From: Closterium sp. NIES-65
Lineage: Eukaryota > Streptophyta > Zygnematophyceae > Desmidiales > Closteriaceae
Direction of reading: 5' to 3'
Length of the DNA: 64,000 nt
Assembly: GCA_948144175.1 (NCBI GenBank)
Contig: CANXME010001991.1
Coordinates: forward strand, 62,001 to 126,000
The translations under genes were made by a program, and so were the position numbers. Shown piece by piece: positions 31,303-41,159 of the stretch. The notes below the pieces were generated by a model, which ran no database searches, was not told the DNA's origin, and worked only from the letters and a program-made list of their open reading frames with translations. The stretch's first letter is position 1, and each line of letters begins with the position of its first letter.

Positions 31303-31411
31303 GGGTAATAGTAACCAGGCGCCATCAAATTCGTTAAGAAATAACAAATTTGATGGCGCTTTGATGGCAATTTCACATAAAAAATCGCCCAGCGCCTGGT
31401 TACTGTTACCC
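31303..31411. mobile_element. Foldback MITE-like sequence
   Basis: The left end GGGTAATAGTAACCAGGCGC and the right end GCGCCTGGTTACTGTTACCC are inverted copies of each other with one mismatch over 20 bases. Inside, GCCATCAAATT (31321) pairs with AATTTGATGGC (31347) as a second inverted pair. It starts exactly where the 5' LTR of E is cut. No clear target duplication is visible. A miniature inverted-repeat transposon, or the left end of a larger one, is likely. Confidence 0.6.
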
Positions 31412-31680
31412 CACGATTTTGTACTGCCAGGTAATGCGGTAATCGTTCGTGATTACCCCTCAATACACTGTCGTCATACTTTATTTCAATTTGGTAGAGA
31501 AGCACAATTTGTGATAATGTCGGAACATGAAATATTTCATTTGTGTGTCAATAATAGGGTAGTGTTATTTATAACAATTATAAATAGGAATATTTTTATT
31601 TTTGAATGCTATATTTCTTTTGGGTGCTATTTGGGGCTACTACATGATATAATTACTTAGCATGCAAGGTTAATCAATAC
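31412..31680 (+). other. AT-rich DNA of unknown origin
   Basis: Strikingly AT-rich compared with the GC-rich neighbours. A plus-strand frame through it (31283-31660) runs across the LTR fragment and the foldback sequence, so it is not a credible gene. It may belong with the foldback element. Confidence 0.35.
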
Positions 31681-31682
31681 AT

Positions 31683-33919
31683 TTATGCAAAAGCAGGTAC
31701 AATAATTAACAGGTAAATACACTCAAGCCTCAGGCCAATCCCCCACCTGGAGAACCCCACTTGGAAAGAAGAAGATTCCCAGCCCTCAATTAAAATCCTC
31801 ATTTTCATCTCCTTGTTACCATCCTGAAAACCAGCACACATCTCAAAACCCTGGGGCGCATCTGCCTTGAAGAGCGCAGGGTTCCTCTCAAGACAATCCT
31901 TCAGCCAGGATGCACAGACAGCAGTTTTTGTTGTCACACAGTTGCGGTTGTTGAGCTTGACAGTGTCCAGGGACGGCAAGTTCTTGCCCTTCCAGTGAGC
32001 AATGGGCCATTCTACCTGTAAGAAAGCACAAGGTAGATGTTAAACATTTATCAATACAAGGTGTTAAACATAGAGCAGCAGCATAAATATAACAACCACT
32101 TACCACATGGCAGAGATAGCCAAGGCCAGGGATCTTTAGGGGGAAGGTGGTGGCTTGGGTGCTGCAGAATCCCTTCGTCACAGCCAGCACAAATGCCAGG
32201 TTAGCAAATGGTAGGCCTTCGGCAGAGCAATGCCATCGTGAGCCGTATTTGCCTGCAAGGGAAGAAAAAAACAAATGTCAATGATTGAGTCTGCAAATGT
32301 TTGCATTTACCACGATTTCAACTAACTCACCATCCTTGAAATAAGCCGTCTAGACGGCAGGATCTCTGAAGACGGTCGGCCTCAGTCCCACCTGCTCCAG
32401 CTCAGGCCACCGTTCCTTCGCCACGCCACCTCCAGCACCGCAGCCATACAGCTTCATTGTCTTGTTCATGCCGCTTGTTGGCAATCTTATCCATTGCCTC
32501 GTCTTCCTTCTGCTTGTCACCTCCAGCAATGAAGTAGTACAGGTCCTTGCAAACACCCAACCGCACATACCGCCGCACCATCAGAGGAACAAGCTCTACC
32601 CAATCGGGGTAGAACTGCATCGTCTTGGCCGGCCCAGCAGTGATCATGATGACATACACGTTGAGCGCGTGTTTCCGTTTTAGGGAAGGGAACGGAAAAA
32701 ATCGGAAGGAAAAGACGTCAGTCTAGGGATGGGAGCGACGTCGAATATCACTCATGCATGCACACACACAGATCCGCACACATACACTCACGAACAGCAA
32801 AGCACTCAAAAAACTCAACTCACCATGAACGCGTCGTTGTCGGACAAGCTGGTAGGAATGTGGGTTTTCCCATCCACCTTCGGCAGCTTGTCCATGTTGA
32901 TTCGGGGGTCGTCCATGTCATCCGGTCCATCCATTGCGTGCGCACCGGATCGGAAAGCCAGAATCTCATCCCGAAGCGCAGCAACCTTTCGACACAGCTC
33001 ATCCCTCTCCTTCTCAATCTACTGCTGCGTCGTTAAGTTGTACTGCATGACGGCCAAGGTGTTACGCAGGTCCTCTAGCTCGGATTCAAGTTTTTGGTTG
33101 ATGGCGGCATGATGAGCATCGGGAACTGCAATGTGGAGAACTCATGAGCAAACATTTCTCGAGGTTAGTAAATAAATAACATTAACACATACATCGGAAC
33201 AAACCACATGCGGATGGGAGAGAAATAAAACAGAGAGGAAAAACTGTATCAACGTGCTTACGGGATGAACGGCCTCCTCTTATCGGAACCTGGTTTTCAC
33301 ATGGAGCAACCCTGTTACCAACGGTAGCTCCAGCGTGCGCAGCCACTCGAAAAGTTGCATCGATCGATTCTCCTCGCGTTCTGCATCTTCACCGTCCTCT
33401 TGTTCCGCGCCTTCCAAATCGTCCTCCTCGTCGCTTTCTGCATCGCCCTCCACGCTGCCTGCCTCAACGCCTCCCTCGTCGCCTTCCTCGACTTGCGACT
33501 GATAGTAGCCATCACGCAAAGCTTCGGAGTCTGCAAGGAAATTAACAAGCTAACAGTTTAGGCCAGCTATGGTTACGGTGGCTGGTGCATCGGCGGCTTC
33601 CATCTCAGTCATCGACACGGGTTCAGCGGCCGTGCCATGCGGCGAGGTCCTAAGGGGTTCGTCGGCGGTTTTCTATTGTATCTTCTTCAGTGAACCCTTC
33701 TTCCTCCTCCTCCTCCCTGTCTTTCTCGCTGCTTTACGCTTGAGCAAGCGCACCAGCAGGGCCTCCTCTGCCTCCTTTGTGAGGTCTGGCTCACCCGATT
33801 TCGAGAATGAGGAAGGCAGGCTGACCCCTCCAGTCTGGTTTCGACCTTCAGGTCCAAGCACTCTTTTTCCGCCTAAATCAGCTGCCCGGCCTACGGCAGT
33901 ACCGCGTTGCTCCATCTGA
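31683..33919 (-). pseudogene. Candidate multi-exon gene of unknown function, probably decayed
   Basis: Unrecognised. Minus-strand exons with consensus borders: about 33919-33579 (MEQRGTAVGRAADLGGKRVL, basic RRRRKKGSLKK), donor GTAACC; acceptor TTTCCTTGCAG then an acidic exon (VEEGDEGGVEAGSVEGDAES); donor GTAAGCACG near 33258; acceptor CATTGCAG near 33127 then a coiled coil (NQKLESELEDLRNTLAVMQY) and KVDGKTHIPTSLSDNDAFM; donor GTGAGTTG near 32818; exon VYVIMITAGPAKTMQFYPDW; donor GTGAGTTAG near 32330; acceptor TCCCTTGCAG near 32253 then KYGSRWHCSAEGLPFANLAF; donor GTAAGTGG near 32100; acceptor TTCTTACAG near 32017 then the last exon VEWPIAHWKGKNLPSLDTVK to the stop at 31683. TAGs at 33673 and 33019 and a frameshift near 32470 suggest decay. 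It could be a host gene or a transposon passenger. Confidence 0.5.
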
Positions 33920-34796
33920 AATTCTGCCACTTTTGAGCTGTAACCGCCTGTTAACACCCTTTTAATGTGGGTGGGAAGGCCGATGGTGAATATATTGTAC
34001 ACGCTCAGAGACTTTAGCAAGGTGCCCGAAAAATACATCTTAACATTTTTTTGGGCGGGCTTCGTGGAAGCGAGTGGCCAAGTAAGGTTCACTCTGGGAC
34101 CCAGAGCGCGTAGCGCGGTCTTGTTGGTGCCAACGCAGCCAGCCGTCAGTTTACAAACGCCATCCAACTGTGACAGGAGTTGTTTGCAAACAACCATGAC
34201 TGGTCATTTATGATGCACATGTATGTTAACTGTAATAACATGGCAAAGCTTTGCACAAACATGACGCCGCGTCGGCCCGAACAGATACAGTTTTGCGATA
34301 TAGAGCTGGTGCTGGCAATCAGAGGCACGATACGAGGGGAGTGTACGGGTTGGGCGATTAGACACTGTAAAGAATGCAAAATGCATTTCTGGATAAGGCT
34401 TGCTGCATTTTTTCATTTCCTTCACAATTGTTACAAGTGCAACCGATAGAACGAGCAAAGGTAGGTTAAAAAAAAGCAAAACATTACAATGCGACAAAGG
34501 CCTAAGAAAACATTCATGCAGCAAGACGGAATGGTAACTATGACTCGGTGCAGAAAGCCTCCCCATTGATGAAGTCCTCGATATTATTTGATGTAGTGTA
34601 ACGACGTCGTGTTGCGCATGCAACAATTCGGTATCATCCAGAGTCGATGTGTCGATACTGACTTAGCATGAAAACCTCCTAAATGAATTTGGGGTTGGCG
34701 ATATCTGACGATAATAGTGCGAAAGACGGTCGACGCAGCTTCACGTGGTATGCGACATACATGTGCCAGCCATCATCTGCCAATAGCAATAAGCAC
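33920..34796. other. Unassigned DNA left of the 180-bp repeat array
   Basis: Moderately AT-rich. Frames of 77-140 codons exist on both strands but overlap one another and show no domain. This could be promoter and upstream sequence of the minus-strand gene at 31683-33919. Confidence 0.35.
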
Positions 34797-35468
34797 TATT
34801 TTTTTTTCACCATTTCTCCACTCATTCACATACTTCAATCATTACCTAATCATTGGAACTAGTTTGGGCTCATTCGCACAACTACGCAGCACGTGACGCT
34901 TGTTTGTGCGTTCGATGGCCTGAACCTGTGCCGGGCTAGGCTAGTCTGCAACATGTCACTGTCTCATCGTCTGACTGTTTTTTTTAGCACCATTTCTCTA
35001 CTCATTCAGATACTTCAATCAATTACCTAATCATTGGAACTATGTTGGGCGCATTCGCACAACTACACGGCACGTGACGTTTGTTTGTGCGTTCGATGGC
35101 CTGAAACTGTGCAAGGATAGGCTAGTACACAACATGTCACCGTTCTTCATCGTGACAATCGTTTTGCACCATTTATCCACTTATTCAGATACTTTGATCA
35201 GTTACTTAATCATTGGAACTAGTTTGGGCTCATTCGCACAACTACGCAGCACATGACGCTTGTTTGTGCGTTCGATGGCCTGAACCTATTCCAGGCTAGG
35301 CTAGTACGCAACATGTCACCGTCTCATCGTATGGCTGATTTTTTTAGCACCATTTCTCCACTCATTCAGGTACTTCAATCAATTACCTAATCATTGGAAC
35401 TGGCATGACCTCATTCGCACAACTACGCAGCACGTCACACATGTTTGTGCGATCGATGGCCTGAAACT
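34797..35468 (+). repeat. 180-bp repeat array, left block 1
   Basis: Four units with period 179-181 bp (CATTTCTCC and variants at 34811, 34991, 35170, 35351). Each has TTTTTTAGCACCATTTCTCC, CTAATCATTGGAACTAGTTT, GCACAACTACGCAGCACGTG, and GGCTAGGCTAGTACGCAACA. The block breaks off at GATGGCCTGAAACT, where the 1.9-kb LTR insertion starts; the array resumes after it. Confidence 0.9.
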
Positions 35469-36165
35469 TGTTGAGTAATATATGGGATCTAGAAGCTCTA
35501 AGCACGCCTTTAATACACACTAGTTAGTCCCCACGGGGTCACCTCAAATGGTCCTCGGGTGCCTGGCAAAGCCAGCCCCTAACCAAAGGTCCGTGTTTGT
35601 CGAGGGACGTACTAAGTGTAAATCCAATCACGTGCGCTAGAACACTCCCAACCTCATTTACGCAGCGTTGACGACAAATTGGCTCGTATGCAGAATCAGC
35701 TCTTCACGTCAATACGTTGATAGAACAATTCTCATTCACAAAGTGTTCATTCACTCAAGCGAATACAAGCATACATATATAATAAGACCTAGGCAAACAA
35801 AGGATACACACAAGGCAGTTGTCTAACTGTCGTCCAGGTCTTCGCCTTGCTGTCATTCAAAACCGTTGTTTAACTACGCTTGAATTTGGCTTGCTTTGCC
35901 TCTGTAGAATAACTGTCTTCAACCCGTACTGCTGCCAAATTCTCGTGCTGACTCTCCTCCCGAACATTCATGTTTACTCGTGTGCGATCATGAACGCTCG
36001 TGTAAGAATGCCGTTTTTCAGTTACAAATGGACTTTACCGTTTTGTACCTCTGTCAAAATAATGACGCAAAGCAGCGCGACTTTCTGGTGAATTTTCGTG
36101 CACGCCAAGTCAGCGCGAAATCCCGTTAGTCAACCGCAATCTCGAGTGCCCCACGTGTCACTCAT

Positions 36166-36290
36166 CACGACCGAGATATTTCTCGGTCGTGCAGGACAAG
36201 ACGATCGTTGACGCGATCGTGCGTTGTCCTGCGCATGACGAAGCGATCATGTTGCTTCGTCTTGTATCAATCGTGCGCACTGTGCACGAT
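36166..36290. repeat. Cluster of four hairpins in M
   Basis: Consecutive inverted repeats: CACGACCGAGA-TATT-TCTCGGTCGTG (36166-36191, perfect 11-bp stem); 36193-36230 (AGGACAA...TTGTCCT, with inner CGATCG pairing); GACGAAGC/GCTTCGTC (36237-36261); ATCGTGC/GCACGAT (36270-36290). Confidence 0.8.
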
Positions 36291-36350
36291 CAAAACAGTG
36301 CCGACACACGCGCACTTCTTGTCAGGCCACACGTGTCAAAGTTAGCAGGC

Positions 36351-36825
36351 AAAAACAGAATTGTCAGAGATTCACTGGTGATCCCCGATTGATCCTAGGG
36401 AAGGGTTACAGGCACGTTGGCCTGGGGGGTTATGGGCGCACTCACCCGCTACGTAAACAAGCCCTTTTATCACAATGGTCTAGTGGTTGGGATTCTGACA
36501 CGGTATCAGAGCAAAGATCTCGGGTTCGAATCCCAGTGTATGCACTTCGGGCATTCCAGTGCGGGCGGATGTCAGAGATCCACTTGTGATCCCCGATTGA
36601 TCCTAGGGAAGGGTTACAGGCACGTTGGCCTGGGGGGTTATGGGCGCACTCACCCGCTACGTAAACAAGCCCTTTTATCACAATGGTCTAGTGGTTGGGA
36701 TTCTGACAAGAATTGAAGAAAGGAGGGGTTTCACTAGCAGTAGTTGGGATACATATAGCAAACCCTAACTGGGTTGTACCCACTTTAGAGCACCCCAGTA
36801 CAAGCTATATAATAACATTCTGACA
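36351..36825 (-). repeat. J-type LTR fragment, split by a TRIM
   Basis: The part after 36709 (AGAATTGAAGAAAGGAGG ... CACTAGCAG ... ATACATATAGCAAACCCTAA ... AACATTCTGACA) aligns with the J LTRs at 53056-53188 and 54666-54793. Its left end runs into AAAAACAGAAT, the other copy of the TRIM target duplication. No second LTR of this copy is present. Confidence 0.65.
36362..36708 (+). mobile_element. TRIM-type miniature LTR element, two-LTR copy
   Basis: 347 bp: LTR 36362-36500 and LTR 36570-36708, 139 bp each with two differences, around a 69-bp internal part. The internal part opens with CGGTATCAGAGC (PBS, one change) and contains GGTTCGAATCCC. AGAAT flanks both sides exactly (36357-36361, 36709-36713). 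It is the same family as the tandem array at 10871-11425. The near-identity of the LTRs points to fairly recent insertion. Confidence 0.92.
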
Positions 36826-36837
36826 ACACGCGCGTGT

Positions 36838-36900
36838 GTCAGGACCCCACGCGAGGGTCCTGACTTTCGCGCCTTTGACTCGCGTGAGAAAAGTCAAAGG
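36838..36900. repeat. Two further hairpins in M
   Basis: GTCAGGACCC-CACGCGA-GGGTCCTGAC (36838-36864, perfect 10-bp stem) and CCTTTGACT ... AGTCAAAGG (36872-36900, 9-bp stem). Confidence 0.8.
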
Positions 36901-37413
36901 GCTCTGTCAAAGGCTCGAGCCCACTCCCCGACACACTCGACCCTCACCATGAACACTCATGAAAAACGCATGAACAAAGCATGAACAACCATGAAAGAAA
37001 CATAAACAGTCATGAGCAAATATGAGCGCACATGAACGAACATGAGCGCTCGCACGAACAACACACAAACATTCATGAACACGCGAAGGACCATGAATCT
37101 TCGGAACACCCGGAACTTCACGCACATTCATGACGCAACACAAACAACACAAAATTCACACGAACAATCATGAATGCAACCTCACACTAAAATGCACATA
37201 ACTCATGAAACGCTAAGGCGATTCACAAACTGTAAACGCCAAAATGATCAGTACACAAATGCTCATTCCACACCACACAAAATACCTTAAAACAGATACC
37301 TTCAAAGTTCACCTCGCTCGACGAATAGGCGACAGGTTGACGTGCAAATTTCATTTTGCACCCAACAAAACTGTGCCGGGCTAGGCTAGTACGTAACATG
37401 TCACCGTCTCATC

Positions 37414-37551
37414 TGTCACGCATATATGCTATAGTCTGTGTAGGCTGTAGTGGGGCAGTTCATATGGGGTACAACACTTTAGGGTTTACTACTTGTACTC
37501 CTCATTCTGCTCAATGCATTCATTCTTCGTTTCTTATCATGGTATCGAGCA
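37414..37551 (+). repeat. Element F 5' LTR (37414-37539) and PBS (37540-37551)
   Basis: TGTCACGCATATATGC...TTTCTTATCA, 126 bp, followed by TGGTATCGAGCA. Contains GTAGGCTGTAGTGGGGCAG and the ATATGGGGTACAACACTT block shared with C. Confidence 0.92.
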
Positions 37552-38511
37552 GGTTCCCAAGTGAGAACGCTACCTAGGGCCCACCACGATTTTTTTTCCT
37601 GCCCGGAGCGCGCTTCACTCCTGCCCGAGTCGCGCTCTGTGTGGCCTCCCTACCTTCGCGCCGCCCTTAGTGGCCCCTCTCACGGCCCCTTACGCCGCCC
37701 TTACGGCCCCTAGCGCCGCCCTCTACGGCCCCTCGCGCCGCCCTTACGGCCCCTCGCGCTGCCTTTACGGCCCCTTACGGCCCCTCGCGCCGCCCTTACG
37801 GCCCTCGCGCGGCCCCCTTTCGGCCCCTCGCGGCGCCCTTTCGGCCCCGTCGCCGCCCCGTTTAGGCCCCTTGCGGCCCCTCTTTGGCCCCGTCTAGGCC
37901 CCTTGCTGCCCCTCTTCGGCCCCGTCTAGGCCCCTTGCGGCCCCTCTGCGGCCCGTCTGCGACCCCGTCGCCGCCATCTGCGGCCCCGTCGCCGCCACCT
38001 GCGGCCACGTAGCCGCCACCTGCGGCCCCGCCGCTACCTGCGGCCCCGTCGCTGCCACCTGCGGCCCCGTCGCCGTCACCTGCGGCCCTGTCGCCCTCCC
38101 CTAGCGGCCGCGTCGCCGCCTCTACCGGCCCTGTCACCGCTCAGCCGCCCAGCGACCGAGCCGCCGAGCAGCCCAGCAGCCAAGCCGCCCACTAGCCCAG
38201 CAGCCGAGCCGCCCAGCAGCCGCGCCGCCCAGCAGCTGAGCCGCCCACCTGCCGAGCAGCCGAGCCGCCCAGCAGCCGAGCCGCCGAGCCGCCCAGCAGC
38301 CGAGCCGCCCAGCAGCCAAGCCGCCCTGCCGCCGAGCCGCCGAGCCGCCCAGCAGCCGAGCCGCCCAGCAGCCAAGCCGCCCAGCAGCCGAGCCGCCCTG
38401 CCGCCGAGCCGCCGAGCCGCCCTACTGTCGAGCCGCTGCTGTCCCGACCGGTGCGCCCCGGCCCTCCTTCCCCGCACTGGTGAGCTCACTCCCTACTAGG
38501 CCACTGAAGTC
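37552..38511 (+). repeat. Element F leader with GC-rich minisatellites
   Basis: GGCCCCTCGCGCCGCCCTTA-type units (about 37670-37900), GCGGCCCCGTCGCCGCCACCT-type units (about 37960-38100) and GAGCCGCCCAGCAGCC-type units (about 38140-38430), in the order seen in C. The non-coding leader is nearly 1 kb. Confidence 0.8.
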
Positions 38512-39657
38512 ATGGCTACCCCCAGTGTCCTTACTTTTGATGCTGAGGGCCGTGCCGTTGACTTTGAGGTCTGGGTCGATGACCTCCAGCTGTTTCTCCA
38601 GTGCGATAGGGCACACAGACTCTCTCTATTGGATCTCACCTCTGGTGTCTCCTGCCCCGCCTGCTACTGTTGACAGCACTTTTCGCTCACAGTGGCCCAC
38701 GCGCGATGCTGGTGCTCGCCTTGGTGTGCGTCGCCACTTACCGACCACTGAGCGTGCACACTTTAGCTAGTACAAGAGTGCTCAGACCTTGTACGACGCT
38801 GTAGTTGCACGCTACTCTTCCCCTGCCACTGCTGCACTGAGCCGCCTCATGCTACCGTACCTCTTCCCTGACCTTGCTGCCTTTCCCACAGTCGCTGACC
38901 TCATTACGCACCTCCGCACTAGTGACACTCGCTTCCGCACTGCGCTTCCTGCTGAGTTCTGCGCCAAGAACCCCCCCCCCCAATGTACATCACCCTCTAC
39001 TACATGGTCACCCGGCTCCCTGACTCTCTTCGCGTAGTCAGGGACCACTTCCTCTCAGTTTGCCCCACCACTCTCACCGTTGACCTCCTCGAGAAGGGCC
39101 TCCTAGCAGCAGAGAAGAGCATCATCGCTGTAGGAGCCTCTCGTGGTGACCCTCGCACCCCCGTCTTTGAGGGGTGTTCCCCCTCCCCCCTCTTGCCCTC
39201 TGTTGCTTCTGCTGCTGCGGCCAACCTCGTTGGTTTCGAGTCGGTCGGCGCTGCGTCTACCCCTAGCGGGAGACGCCGCACCGGCAAGGGCAAGGGGGGC
39301 AAGGGCGCTGGAGGGGCTGGCGGGGGCGGTGGAGGTGGTGGTGGAGGCAGTGGAGGGGGTGGGGGTGGTGGTGGGAGTGGTGGCGGGGGTGGCGGCGGCA
39401 GCGGCAGCAGTGGAGGCGGAGGAGGCGGCGGTGGTGGCGGAGGGAGCGGAGGCGGCGGAGGTGGCGGAGGAGGCGGAGGTGGAGGAGGCGGCGGAGGTGG
39501 CGGCGGCGGCGGTGGTGGAGCGGGTCGCGACTCTGCGCAGAGGAGTGGCTCAGGTGGTGGTCCGCGCCAGCAGCAGCGGAGTGGTGTGACCCTGTCCCCT
39601 CAGCAGCTTCGTGAGTGGTACGCTGCGCGTCAGCGCGGTGGGGGTACTGGTCCCTGA
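38512..39657 (+). pseudogene. gag: Element F Gag
   Basis: Start ATG 38512 (MATPSVLTFDAEGRAVDF). The frame is lost near 38651 by deletion in a CCC run, recovers in a second frame, meets TAG 38768 (CAG in B), and shifts again at the C run 38971-38981. From 38983 it reads MYITLYYMVTRLPDSLRVVR, LLAAEKSIIAVGASRGDPRT, a Gly-rich tail and TLSPQQLREWYAARQRGGG. Capsid role as in B. Confidence 0.85.
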
Positions 39658-41159
39658 AGTGCGGTGACCGAGGTGGTGAGCAGTGCGGGGGCCCACACTC
39701 CACCTAGCGCTGCTTCGGTCGCCTGACGGACGCGTGGCATCGCCAGTTCCCTGAGGCGTTAGAGATCCCTCGCTTGGGAGATCTGTCTAGGGCGGGGGTT
39801 GCCATCTTTGATCTTGACTATGATGCTATCCTTGCTGCCATCTATTCTGTGACTACTAGTGTTGAGGGTGACTGTTACCTGTGTGTACCGCCTGACCCGG
39901 GCATTGAGGCCACTGCTCTAGGTGCTGGTGAGGCTGCTGGTCTAGGTGCTAGTGCGTCTGCTAGCCCAGGTGCTAGTGCGTCTGCTAGCCCAGGTGCTAG
40001 TGCGTCTGCTGCCCCAGGTGCTGGTGAGAGTGCTCTCTCAGGTACTACGTCGGCTCAGGCCTTACACACCTTCACCATTGACTGGGGTGCGTCCCGCTCC
40101 TTCTTTCGAGACCGCACCACTCTTACGCCGCTCAGTCGGCCGGTTGCAGTCTCCTTGGCGGACCCCTCTGGGGGTCCTGTCCTTGCTAGCTTCTCCACTC
40201 TCTTACCGTGCCCGGCAGCCCCCTCTGGCACCCTGTCAGGTCTCTACCTCCCCTCGTTCTCTACGAACTTGGTGAGTGGAGCGGACCTACAGGATAGGGG
40301 GGTTGACCAGTTCACTCCTGCGAGTCAGCGGGTGACCCACTGCACGTGTGCTCGGACAGGCCGACACTTGGCCACGTTCACCCGTCGGCCAGGGTCGAGC
40401 CTGTACACCCTTACTACTGAGTCTCCTCCGGCTGCTAAGTCTGGCCAGGTAGCTGCGTCGAGTCAGGTGTTTGCTGTAGCGTCCAGGTCTGGTCCTGAGT
40501 CTGCTCCCTGCTCGTGTCGTCTAGTGTCCCACCAGACTCTCCTCTGGCACCACCGCCTTGGTCACCCCTCCCTGCCTCGTCTCCGAGGCATGGCCTCCCG
40601 TGTCCTTGTGTCTGGTCTCCCTCGGTCTCTCCCTCCCCTACCTCTGGGGCCTGGCCCTACCTGCGTCCCCTGCGTCGAGGGGCGACAGCGCGCCGCCCCT
40701 CACTCCTCCGAGTTTCCTCCGATAGAATCTCCGCTACAGACCCTCCACATGGACGTATGGGGCCCCGCCCGCGTCGGTGGGCAGGGGCACGAGCGGTACT
40801 TCCTGCTCATGGTTGACGACTACTCGCGTTACACCACTGTCTTCCCCTTGCGCAGCAAGGGTGACGTCACTGAGGTGTTGATCGACTGGATCCGCGTAGC
40901 TCGTCTCCAGCTCAGGGAGAGTTTTGGCTCGGACTTTTCTGTTCTACGTCTGCACTCAGACAGAGGCGAGGAGTTTTCCTTTGCCCGTCTCGGAGCCTTC
41001 TGTCGTGCACAGGGCTTCCGCCTGACCTTCATGCTTCCGGCCTCTCCACAGCAAAATGGGATTGCTGAGCGCCGCATTGGCATGGTTATGGACGTCGCTC
41101 GTACGTCCATGATGCATGCGGCTGCCCCCCATTTTCTGTGGCCGTTTGCAGTTCAGTAA
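39658..41159 (+). pseudogene. pol: Element F knuckle remnant, protease and integrase N-terminal and core
   Basis: A small deletion at 39655 removes part of the Cys/His knuckle. From 39774 a 461-codon frame carries FDLDYDAILAAIYSVTTSVE, repeated LGASASASPGASA units, and the protease with FTIDWGASRSFFRD, where the catalytic DSG is DWG; that change should inactivate it. Then come HQTLLWHHRLGHPSLPRL, CVPCVEG, LHMDVWGPARVGG, LRLHSDRGEEFSFARLGAF and QQNGIAERRIGMVMDVARTS. It ends at TAA 41157 in the QYAAHQLNL block. Confidence 0.88.

Larger units (their letters stand above)
27038..31303 (-). mobile_element. LTR element E without pol, interrupted by D
   Basis: The 3' LTR (27038-27266, 229 bp) runs from TGTTGAAAGAG to TTTTCCGACA on the plus strand; in element orientation the G-rich CAGTTATGGGGGCG precedes it. 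The 5' LTR begins at 31241 with the same 63 bases (two changes) and is cut at about 31303. Next to it is the PBS TGGTATAAGAGCTAG (element orientation). Removing element D leaves about 960 bp of internal sequence with no RT, integrase or protease. E is therefore non-autonomous. Frames near 30657-31169 are Ser/Leu/Pro-rich and unrecognised. Confidence 0.75.
35469..37367 (+). mobile_element. 1.9-kb probable solo LTR (M) with nested insertions
   Basis: Begins TGTTGAG and ends CACCCAACA; AAACT flanks both sides (35464-35468, 37368-37372), a perfect target duplication that splits one repeat of the 180-bp array. There is no coding sequence; TG...CA ends and a 5-bp duplication fit a solo LTR, perhaps with some internal sequence. 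It carries a J-type LTR fragment and a TRIM, and two clusters of hairpins. Its last bases match the ends of the 732-bp repeats at 881 and 1873, so the two may be related families. Native length is about 1.4 kb. Confidence 0.7.

Noticed and set aside
31283..31660. 125-codon plus-strand frame MARVRNEGNSNQAPSNSL...
   Set aside because: It runs from an LTR remnant through a foldback repeat into AT-rich DNA, so it is assembled from unrelated pieces.
36474..36545. tRNA gene or tRNA-derived SINE (TGGTCTAGTGG followed by GGTTCGAATCCC)
   Set aside because: The segment spans the LTR end, PBS and interior of a TRIM with two 139-bp LTRs and a perfect AGAAT duplication; no cloverleaf could be drawn and there is no poly-A tail. 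The copies at 10871-11425 behave the same way.
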